Shown here: positions 7,521-12,950 of the stretch, one piece after another | Layout: every line of letters begins with the position of its first letter | Position numbering within the stretch: position 1 is the stretch's first letter | Source: UBA3263 sp964554665 | Lineage (GTDB): Bacteria; Bacteroidota; Bacteroidia; Bacteroidales; Muribaculaceae | DNA length: 12,950 nt | Direction: 5' to 3' | Assembly: GCA_964554665.1 (NCBI GenBank) | Contig: CAZKPP010000063.1 | Span: forward strand, 1-12,950 | Notes under the pieces: generated by a model | Database searches by the model: none | Seen by the model: the letters and a program-made list of their open reading frames with translations, nothing else | Told to the model about the DNA's origin: nothing | Translations under genes and position numbers: made by a program

Positions 7521-7528
7521 CAAAATTA
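7521..7528 (-). promoter_or_regulatory. -7 promoter box (TAATTTTG) for porX
   Basis: On the minus strand TAATTTTG matches TAnnTTTG. It ends 5 nt before the porX ATG, implying a leaderless or nearly leaderless mRNA. I see no good TTG at 19-21 nt upstream; that interval holds the T-run of the preceding terminator. Confidence 0.6.
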
Positions 7529-7541
7529 GCGAAAAATAATG

Positions 7542-7574
7542 AAATAAAAAAGCCCACCGGGGGGGTGGGCTTTT
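7542..7574 (-). terminator. Rho-independent terminator of the secreted-protein gene 7597-9660
   Basis: On the minus strand AAAAGCCCACC (7574-7564) pairs perfectly with GGTGGGCTTTT (7558-7548) around a loop of five C, followed by T-rich sequence (to 7542). It lies about 22 nt past the stop at 7597 and just upstream of the porX promoter, so it separates the two transcription units. Confidence 0.88.
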
Positions 7575-7596
7575 GAGGGGGGAGAAAAGGGGAGGG

Positions 7597-9660
7597 TTAT
7601 TTGATAACTTTTTTGCCGTTGATGATGAAGAGACCGTGAGCGGGGTTGGCCACTGCGCGACCTTTCAGGTCGTAGGCGCGGCCGTTGATCTTCATGGAGG
7701 TGATTTCCTTGAGGCCGCTCAAGTCGCCGATGGTCCATTCAACAATGGTTTCTTCGTTGATGTCGCCCGACATGTTTTCGAAGAAGCCGGCGGGAATGGT
7801 GAGCACATATTTGCCGTTGGCGGTGAAGTCAACGGGGATTTCCCAGCCGCCACCTGTCCAGTTGTCCCAGTCAAAGGCATCATAAGCAGTCATGGCGTCG
7901 CCGTTGAGCGAGAGCAGGGTGCCGTCGGCAGCGGTTGCGATTTCGCCGTTGAAGGTAACGGTGATGTCGCCAACGCTCTGACCAACTGCCCAGCCACCTT
8001 CGCCGTTGGGGTCAATGGTGATTACGGAGATTGATTCAACCTTGCCGGCTTCGGGAGTAACGATGAGGCTGGCGGGAGTTGCGGGTTCCTCAATGCTAAC
8101 TCTGATAGAGGCAGCGGTGGAGTAGGTGGTTTGGTCGTCGGCGGTCAGCGAGAAAGCGTAGGGGCTCAGGCTGATGGTATAGGTGCCGGGGTTGGTAACG
8201 TAGTTGTTGGTGATGAGGGTGTAGACGTTAGCTTCAACCGAAACGGTTTCGAAATCCTGAGTAGCTTCATTATACTGCTGATATTCTACGGTTTTAGTGT
8301 CGGGAGTGATGTCGGCGAGAGATTCCGAGGTCCACTTGTTGATGGTTGAGAGGCTCCAGTCTTGGGCGTAAACCTGCATTTCAACTGCGCCATAGCCGGT
8401 GGGGGTGGCACCTAAAGGCACGTAAACCTCAACGGCCGAAATCATCTTGTAGGAGAAGCCGGTTTCGTCTTTTTCGCCAACGACTTTAACCATGGGGAGC
8501 ACGGTGTTTTCAAAGGTGGGCAGTGCGTTGAACTGGAAGAAAGCGCCGGCGTCGTTGGTGTAAGGATAAATGGTCAGCTTGGGGTCGGTGGGATTGTTGG
8601 AAACGTTGAGATATTGGTTCTGTTTGTCGTTGTTGTTGATAATGAGTTCAAAACCGGTGGAACCCATAACCAGGTTCATGGTGCCGGCTTCTTCTTTAGT
8701 GTCAACACCGGCGAGTACACTGCCGTCGTTAACATTCTTGGCAATATATTTGCCGGAGGCAGCGTTGCGCAGATAGAAAGACTTGAACTCGATGCCGTCG
8801 ACCTCGATGGGTTCGCCTTCAGCGGGTTCGGCAATCCAGAGGCTCTTAATTGAAGTTGCCTCGGTGCGTTCAATGGGGTGATTTTCGGCACCGGTGTAGG
8901 TAACGGGCTGGTTCATGCGCACGTTGATGAGTGTAGCGCCGCTGGTCAGCGAGTGTTCGGCATAGCGAACGGCAGCCTGCTTGACGCTCTTAACTGCTTC
9001 GGCGAGTTCTTCCTCGGTTTCGGCATAATAGATTTCATACATAGAGCCTTCGCCATATTCGCGGCCGCCCCACGATGCGTTCATATAAACGTTAATGTCG
9101 TTGATAGCCGATTTCTTGGCCTGCGCAAGGCTGTAGAGCTGATCAACTTTAGCCGAAATCTGCTCTTCGGTTTCGCTGGGGTCATAGGCCAGGAGGAAGA
9201 ACGACGAGCCCTCGTCGAGAGTCCACAGGCCGATACCACCGTTTTCGGTATCGGCGTCGGTGTTCAGGGCGTTGAGGAAAACGTATTGGCTTCTGGCGGC
9301 GTCTAAAGTGGTTGTGATACCGTAGGCACCCACAACCACCTCGCTCTCCATAACGGCCAGACCTTTGGCGGTCGACGAGAGGGTTATGTTGCGCGATTGA
9401 TTGCCTTCAAAAAGGTAGCCGCTAACGCCGACGTTAGAGATTGTTTGCTCGAAGTCGTCGTTGTAGTCACCCTTCCAGAGGGCATTGTTGTTGATGGTGT
9501 TGGTGGTGATGAGTCGGCCCTCGGCGGTCACGGCCATATACTTGCCGTGGGGGCGAGCAGACTGCGAGGCGGAGGCGATGATGAAATTGCCGTCGGGGAG
9601 CTGTGCGAAAGCACCGGCTGCCATCAGCAAAGCCGACATCAGGAGTGTAAATTTTTTCAT
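7597..9660 (-). CDS. Large secreted protein of unknown function with sorting-signal-like C-terminus
   Basis: A 687-residue protein, not assigned to a named family. Residues 1-19 form a signal peptide (MKKFTLLMSA..., cut after AFA, mature Q20). Residues 20-160 and 290-380 carry GKYMAV/GKYIAK and YLNVS-type motifs suggesting beta-trefoil-like (ricin-type) modules; this is a guess from motif spacing. Residues 163-235 are charged and helical (EEQISAKVDQLYSLAQAKKS; EEELAEAVKSVKQAA), like FIVAR-type bundles. Residues 530-645 look like a beta-sandwich (SLIVTPEAGKVESISVITI...). The tail YDLKGRAV...HGLFIINGKKVIK (663-687) resembles Bacteroidales sorting signals. Expected location is the cell surface or outside. 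ATG 9660 is preferred to an in-frame TTG at 9666. It has its own promoter box (9698-9705) and terminator, so it is probably monocistronic. Confidence 0.8.
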   Translation of the reverse strand: MKKFTLLMSALLMAAGAFAQLPDGNFIIASASQSARPHGKYMAVTAEGRLITTNTINNNALWKGDYNDDFEQTISNVGVSGYLFEGNQSRNITLSSTAKGLAVMESEVVVGAYGITTTLDAARSQYVFLNALNTDADTENGGIGLWTLDEGSSFFLLAYDPSETEEQISAKVDQLYSLAQAKKSAINDINVYMNASWGGREYGEGSMYEIYYAETEEELAEAVKSVKQAAVRYAEHSLTSGATLINVRMNQPVTYTGAENHPIERTEATSIKSLWIAEPAEGEPIEVDGIEFKSFYLRNAASGKYIAKNVNDGSVLAGVDTKEEAGTMNLVMGSTGFELIINNNDKQNQYLNVSNNPTDPKLTIYPYTNDAGAFFQFNALPTFENTVLPMVKVVGEKDETGFSYKMISAVEVYVPLGATPTGYGAVEMQVYAQDWSLSTINKWTSESLADITPDTKTVEYQQYNEATQDFETVSVEANVYTLITNNYVTNPGTYTISLSPYAFSLTADDQTTYSTAASIRVSIEEPATPASLIVTPEAGKVESISVITIDPNGEGGWAVGQSVGDITVTFNGEIATAADGTLLSLNGDAMTAYDAFDWDNWTGGGWEIPVDFTANGKYVLTIPAGFFENMSGDINEETIVEWTIGDLSGLKEITSMKINGRAYDLKGRAVANPAHGLFIINGKKVIK

Positions 9661-9697
9661 ACGCAATGATGTGTGAATAAAGTGAATAATAACTCCG

Positions 9698-9705
9698 CAA
9701 AGTTA
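9698..9705 (-). promoter_or_regulatory. -7 promoter box (TAACTTTG) for the secreted-protein gene
   Basis: TAACTTTG on the minus strand fits TAnnTTTG and lies 37 nt before the ATG at 9660, leaving a leader of about 30 nt. No TTG occurs at the usual spacing: the upstream 19-50 nt are occupied by a 7-bp tandem repeat. Confidence 0.55.
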
Positions 9706-9713
9706 CAAAAATA

Positions 9714-9748
9714 ATTTTGAATTTCGAATTTTGAATGTTGAATTTTTT
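9714..9748. repeat. 7-bp tandem repeat, about five copies (ATTTTGA type)
   Basis: Five consecutive 7-mers occur: ATTTTGA, ATTTCGA, ATTTTGA, ATGTTGA, ATTTTTT. Each differs from ATTTTGA by at most two bases. The block lies between the HD-gene stop (9760) and the promoter box at 9698-9705, covering the place where upstream promoter elements would be. Confidence 0.75.
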
Positions 9749-9759
9749 GCCGCTTGGGG

Positions 9760-10067
9760 TTAGAGGGGGAATTCGGCGAGGAGGGGGGTGAGTTTGTCGA
9801 GGTCGCCGAAGCGGGCGGCTGCGGCGCGGACTTGGTCGATGGTTTTGCGTTGGCCGGAGCCTGACTTGGAGTAGAATTTGTCGGCAAAGCANNNNNNNNN
9901 NNNNNNNNNNNNNNNNNNNNNNNNNNNNNNNNNNNNNNNNNNNNNNNNNNNNNNNNNNNNNNNNNNNNNNNNNNNNNNNNNNNNNNNNNNNGGGCATGGC
10001 GCATATAAATATCCCGAAGGGGGGTGCCTTCGGGATAATATTTGTCGATGATTCGTTGATAGTCCAT
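9760..10067 (-). CDS. HD-domain hydrolase-like protein, interrupted by an assembly gap
   Basis: Only the ends are readable. The N-terminal 25 residues (MDYQRIIDKYYPEGTPLRDI...YMRHA) and the C-terminal 43 residues (CFADKFYSKSGSGQRKT..., ending LLAEFPL) are those I associate with Bacteroidales HDIG/HD-domain proteins of about 180 residues. The metal-binding H...HD core would lie in the 100-N gap (9892-9991), so it cannot be checked. The two ends are in different frames across 100 N, and a gap length of 3k+2 is needed, so the placeholder is not the true length. ATG 10067 overlaps the ilvE stop by one base (TAATG), indicating co-translation with ilvE. HD proteins hydrolyse phosphate esters of nucleotides; the substrate here is unknown. 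Frame disruption reflects the gap and is not evidence for a pseudogene. Confidence 0.65.
9892..9991. other. Assembly gap of exactly 100 N
   Basis: The run is exactly 100 N, the usual scaffold placeholder for a gap of unknown length. It removes the centre of the HD-type gene. Confidence 0.98.
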
Positions 10068-11092
10068 TAGTCGAGAATGGTGTTCCAGCCGTGGGTGTCG
10101 GGGGCATCGCCATATTGAATGGCCTGCAGGCGGTGGTAGAGCTCGGTGGTTACGGGGCCTGCCTGGCCGTCGGGGCTGATAATGTATTTGATGCCGGTGT
10201 CGAGGTCGTGGATTTCGCCTACGGGCGAGGTTACGGCCGCGGTGCCGACTGCGGCGGCTTCGCTAACGTCGTTGAGCTCGTCGACGGTTATGTGGCGCTG
10301 TTCAACCTTGAGGCCCATGTCGCGTGCAATCTGCATGAGGCTCTTGTTGGTAATCGAGGGGAGGATTGAGTCGGAGGCGGGGGTGATGTAAACGCCGTCT
10401 TTAATGGCAATGAAGTTTGCGGGGCCGCATTCGTCGAGATATTTCTTCTCTTTGGGGTCGAGGAAGAGGACTGACGCGTAGCCTTTTTCGTGGGCTTCGT
10501 GGATTACGGGAATCGAGGCTGCATAGTTGCCGCCCACTTTCCAGCGGCCGGTGCCTTTGGGGGCCACGCGGTCGTGTTCGCGGGTAATGCAGTAGTTTGC
10601 GGGAGTGAGACCGCCCTTGAAGTAAGGGCCTACGGGGCTAACGAAGATAATAATCATATATTCGGTAGCTTCCTTAACGCCAACACGGGCGGTGAGGCCG
10701 ATCTCGAGCGGGCGGATGTAGAGTGAAGCGCCTGAGCCGTAGGGGGGCACGAAGCGTTCGTTGGCGCGGACCACGCGTTTAACCATTTCGGCAAACAGTT
10801 CTTCGGGCACGGGCTCCATGAGCAGGCCGCGGGCGGAGTCGGCTATGCGTTTGGCGTTTTCTTCGAGGCGGAAAATGCGGACTTTGCCGTCTTTGCCGCG
10901 GAAGGCCTTGAGGCCTTCAAAGATTTCCTGGCCGTAGTGGAGAGCGGTTGCGGCCATGTGGAGGTTGATGTATTCGGAGGTTGATTCTTCAATCGGGCCC
11001 CATTTGCCGTCCTTGAACGTGCAGCGCACGTTAACGTCGGTGGGATAGTAGCCGAATTGGAGCGATGACCAGTCGATTTCGGGATTTTCCAT
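10067..11092 (-). CDS. ilvE: Branched-chain amino acid aminotransferase
   Basis: A 341-residue class IV (fold type IV) PLP-dependent aminotransferase. It transfers the amino group between glutamate and the 2-oxo acids of valine, leucine and isoleucine, in the cytoplasm. Landmarks are ALHYGQEIFEGLKAF (50-64), IFRLEENAKRI (73-83), LYIRPLEIG (124-132), the PLP lysine K185 in TGRWKVGGNYA, YLDECGPANF with E221 (pyridine-nitrogen contact) at 218-227, and GTAAVTSPVG (283-292). Length is normal. ATG 11092 is chosen because family similarity begins there; in-frame sequence upstream to 11197 runs through the promoter and into pnuC. A full promoter precedes it (11117-11146). Its stop overlaps the HD-gene start (TAATG). 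No valine/leucine attenuator-like leader is visible in the short untranslated region. Confidence 0.96.
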   Translation of the reverse strand: MENPEIDWSSLQFGYYPTDVNVRCTFKDGKWGPIEESTSEYINLHMAATALHYGQEIFEGLKAFRGKDGKVRIFRLEENAKRIADSARGLLMEPVPEELFAEMVKRVVRANERFVPPYGSGASLYIRPLEIGLTARVGVKEATEYMIIIFVSPVGPYFKGGLTPANYCITREHDRVAPKGTGRWKVGGNYAASIPVIHEAHEKGYASVLFLDPKEKKYLDECGPANFIAIKDGVYITPASDSILPSITNKSLMQIARDMGLKVEQRHITVDELNDVSEAAAVGTAAVTSPVGEIHDLDTGIKYIISPDGQAGPVTTELYHRLQAIQYGDAPDTHGWNTILD

Positions 11093-11116
11093 ATTGGTTG
11101 TTAGTTTAAATCGCCG

Positions 11117-11146
11117 CAAATTTAGTAAAAATTTCCAAAATGGCAA
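11117..11146 (-). promoter_or_regulatory. Bacteroidetes promoter for ilvE (TTG-N19-TAAATTTG)
   Basis: On the minus strand TTG (11146-11144, within TTTTG) is followed after exactly 19 nt by TAAATTTG (11124-11117). This is the best match in the window to the Bacteroides -33/-7 consensus. The -7 box ends 24 nt before the ATG at 11092, giving a leader of about 20 nt with no Shine-Dalgarno sequence. Confidence 0.8.
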
Positions 11147-11169
11147 AACGTAGTTTCCGGTTTTTAACC

Positions 11170-11730
11170 TTAGCGGGTCGCGGCCATGCGCAGCCATTTG
11201 CGGTAGCCGAGCAGGGCAATTACGCAGTAGCCGCTATAGAGAATCGGATAGAACACCAGGCCCTTATAGATTTGCATCGGCACCGTTACCAGGTCGACCA
11301 CCAGCCAGAAGAGCCATTGCTCGCAATATTTTTGCGCGCCCATCCAGAGGGCCACGATGCTCACTGCGGTGGTGAAGGCGTCGAGCCAGGGGATGGTCGA
11401 GTCGGTGAAGTTGATGAGCACCAGGGCGATAGCCACCCACAGAACTCCGACTGCGGCTATGCAGCCGGCCAGTACGGAGCCCGGGATGCGGGTTATGGGC
11501 AGGGTCTGTTTTTCGGTTCCGCGGCGTCGCGTCCAGTTGCGGTAGCCGTAGATGGCGATGGCAACGTAGTAAATGTTTATTGCGAAGTCGGCATAGATTC
11601 CTTTTTCAAAGTATAGCCACATTGAAATCAGCGGCATTACGATGCTCGCAATCCACATTTTGGGGTCTGCCTGATATTCCCAGTAGAGGTAGAGCAGACC
11701 GACGAGGAAACCGAAAATCTCTAAAAACAT
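11170..11730 (-). CDS. pnuC: PnuC/PnuT-family vitamin-precursor transporter
   Basis: A 186-residue, strongly hydrophobic inner-membrane protein of the PnuC family (SWEET-like fold, facilitated diffusion). Segments fitting the family are GFLVGLLYLYWEYQ (7-20), YADFAINIYYVAIAIYGYRNW (46-66) and QKYCEQWLFWLVVDLV (133-148), ending SGYCVIALLGYRKW (166-179). Members carry nicotinamide riboside (PnuC), thiamine (PnuT) or riboflavin (PnuX), which is trapped inside by phosphorylation. Position 146 is Asp in WLVVDLV, where I recall Asn in nicotinamide riboside transporters; with a receptor gene upstream, thiamine is an alternative substrate. No kinase gene follows: the next gene is ilvE with its own promoter. 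ATG 11730 overlaps the receptor stop by one base (TGATG). The symbol names the family and does not settle the substrate. Confidence 0.88.
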   Translation of the reverse strand: MFLEIFGFLVGLLYLYWEYQADPKMWIASIVMPLISMWLYFEKGIYADFAINIYYVAIAIYGYRNWTRRRGTEKQTLPITRIPGSVLAGCIAAVGVLWVAIALVLINFTDSTIPWLDAFTTAVSIVALWMGAQKYCEQWLFWLVVDLVTVPMQIYKGLVFYPILYSGYCVIALLGYRKWLRMAATR

Positions 11731-12950
11731 CAGAATTTGAGGGTTAAAGTTCCCATTGCGTTGATGGTCGCCTGGGCGGAATAGCCGGTCCAGTATTGCA
11801 CGCGGCGGGTGGGGTCGTCGTAGCCGTCGTAGTAGGCCGAGGCGTAGCCGTTGTTTTCGTATTTGGCGTTAAAGAGGTTGTAGACGTTGAGGCCTATGGC
11901 CCATTCTTTTACGCCGCGGACGCGGGGCAAGGTGTAGGCCATGAGCAGGTTGGTTACGCAGTAGGCCTTGAGTTCAACCTCGGCTGCACCGGTGTTGTCC
12001 ATAAACTGGCGGCCTACATATTGGGTCTGCAAGGTTGCCTCGAAGCCTTTAACCTTGAATATGAACGAGTTGTTGAAAATGGCGTCGGGCGAGAAGGCAA
12101 TCGGGGTGTCCTTGTAGTGGAACTGCAGGATTTCGCTTTCGCCGTCGTCTTCGCCCCAGTTATAAACATATTGGGTGAAATCTTTAATGCGGTTGCGGCT
12201 CAAGGTTGCCGAAACCTGCCATTCAAACCAGCTGCAGGGGCGGAAGTCGGCGCTGATTTCGAGACCCATGCGATAGCTGCGGGGCACGTTGACGCTCAGC
12301 GGGTTGCCGGTGTCGGAGAGCTGGCCGTTGAGCACCAGCTGGTCCTTATAGTCCATGTAGTAGAGGTTAAGACCTGCCGAGATTATGGGGTGGTTGAATG
12401 CGTAGCCGAGTTCGTAGTCGAAGAGGCGTTCGGCGCGCGGGGGCACCAGCGGGTTGAAGCCGTCGGTGAAGTTAGAGCGCACCGGCTCCTTGTGGGCCAC
12501 CGACCAGGAGGCGAACGCGCGGTGCGGGCCGTTGTCGAAGTTCAGACCCAGTTTGGGGTTGAAGAAGTTCCAGCGCTTGTCAACGTCGAGCGGGTCCATG
12601 GCCTGCAGCAGGTCGTTCCAGTTGTCGGATGCACCGTCGATGGTGTAGTGCACGCCGCGATATTGCAGGTCGCCGAAGGCCGTGAAGCCGGAGCCGAACG
12701 AGTAGTTTGCGCGGGCATAGATGTTGCCGTCGAGCTTGCGGCCGATGTTTGAATAATATTCCTGCAGGGGATTAATGGCTCCGTAGTAGTTGCGCACCCA
12801 CTGAATCTGGCCGAAGTGGTGACCGTGGAAATAGTTGATGGCGCCGCCGAAGGTCAGGTCGAGGTTGCCGCTGCGGAAATTAACGTTGGCCAGGGCGCCG
12901 CCAAAGCTGTTGTCGTTATATTTCAGGCGAATAATGTCTTGCTTGTTCTT
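11730..12950 (-). CDS. TonB-dependent outer-membrane receptor, C-terminal 406 residues (5' end beyond window)
   Basis: The frame is open from the right edge to TGA at 11732-11730. The first visible residues read KNKQDIIRLKYNDNSFGGALANVNF, so the GTG at 12797 is internal. The sequence has the alternating beta-strand pattern of a 22-strand barrel: SFGSGFTAFGDLQYRG, GLNFDNGPHRAFASWSVAHKEP, then PRAERLFDYELGYAF and SYRMGLEISADF. NVYNLFNAKYENNGYA lies near the end, and the terminal residue is Phe (LTLKF), as usual for barrel assembly. The plug and TonB box are not visible. Such receptors import scarce nutrients across the outer membrane using TonB energy. The TGATG overlap with the PnuC-family gene suggests a vitamin (thiamine or nicotinamide riboside) substrate; this is inferred. 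Any riboswitch would be upstream, outside the window. Confidence 0.92.
   Translation of the reverse strand, partial: KNKQDIIRLKYNDNSFGGALANVNFRSGNLDLTFGGAINYFHGHHFGQIQWVRNYYGAINPLQEYYSNIGRKLDGNIYARANYSFGSGFTAFGDLQYRGVHYTIDGASDNWNDLLQAMDPLDVDKRWNFFNPKLGLNFDNGPHRAFASWSVAHKEPVRSNFTDGFNPLVPPRAERLFDYELGYAFNHPIISAGLNLYYMDYKDQLVLNGQLSDTGNPLSVNVPRSYRMGLEISADFRPCSWFEWQVSATLSRNRIKDFTQYVYNWGEDDGESEILQFHYKDTPIAFSPDAIFNNSFIFKVKGFEATLQTQYVGRQFMDNTGAAEVELKAYCVTNLLMAYTLPRVRGVKEWAIGLNVYNLFNAKYENNGYASAYYDGYDDPTRRVQYWTGYSAQATINAMGTLTLKF

Noticed and set aside
9714..9748. CRISPR-like repeat array.
   Set aside because: The units are 7 bp and directly adjoining with no spacers.
9760..10067. HD-type gene as a frameshifted pseudogene.
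   Set aside because: The frame change falls exactly across a 100-N placeholder of unknown true length, so it is uninformative.
12795..12797. GTG at 12797 as the receptor start.
   Set aside because: The frame continues with receptor-like beta-strand sequence to the window edge, so the gene is simply cut by the window.

Overview
The window looks like a chromosomal contig from a gut Bacteroidales bacterium, probably of the Muribaculaceae/Prevotella type. The grounds are TAnnTTTG promoter boxes in place of sigma70 boxes, near-absent Shine-Dalgarno sequences, a PorX-type response regulator, a TonB-dependent receptor coupled to a PnuC-family transporter, a BspA-like leucine-rich-repeat protein, and secreted proteins ending in a 'YDLxGrxV...HGxxI' tail. 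Family and genus are inference.

Layout, left to right. (1) Positions 1-423 (+): the 3' end of pckA, closed by a strong terminator. (2) 538-2249 (+): a two-gene type IV toxin-antitoxin cassette, AbiEi-family antitoxin then AbiEii nucleotidyltransferase toxin, overlapping by ATGA. It is visibly richer in A+T than its neighbours. A perfect 12-bp inverted repeat overlaps its promoter, and terminator hairpins of similar sequence flank it on both sides. (3) 2283-5189 (-): a 968-residue secreted BspA-type LRR protein made of two similar halves. (4) 5207-5974 (-): a TIGR02757/DUF2400 protein. (5) 5971-7515 (-): porX, a receiver plus PglZ/alkaline-phosphatase-fold regulator of type IX secretion. (6) 7597-9660 (-): a large secreted protein of unknown function. 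(7) 9760-10067 (-): an HD-hydrolase-like gene interrupted by exactly 100 N. (8) 10067-11092 (-): ilvE, branched-chain aminotransferase. (9) 11170-11730 (-): a PnuC-family vitamin transporter. (10) 11730-12950 (-): the C-terminal part of a TonB-dependent receptor, running off the window.

How the genes fit together. The receptor and PnuC genes overlap (TGATG) and probably form one vitamin-uptake operon across the outer and inner membranes. ilvE and the HD gene overlap (TAATG), with their own promoter before ilvE. porX and the TIGR02757 gene overlap (ATGA), and the BspA-like gene follows after only 17 nt, so all three may be one transcript. porX lies between two genes for exported proteins with sorting-signal-like tails, which hints at local linkage between the regulator and possible T9SS cargo. 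The AbiE pair is the one clear accessory, defence-type element. I see no CRISPR array, insertion sequence, tRNA or rRNA. No gene-free stretch exceeds 300 bases.

I did not find a system I would confidently call undescribed. The most worthwhile signals are the abiE operator/promoter with its flanking hairpins, the near-leaderless starts, the porX neighbourhood, and a 7-bp tandem repeat beside a secreted-protein promoter.
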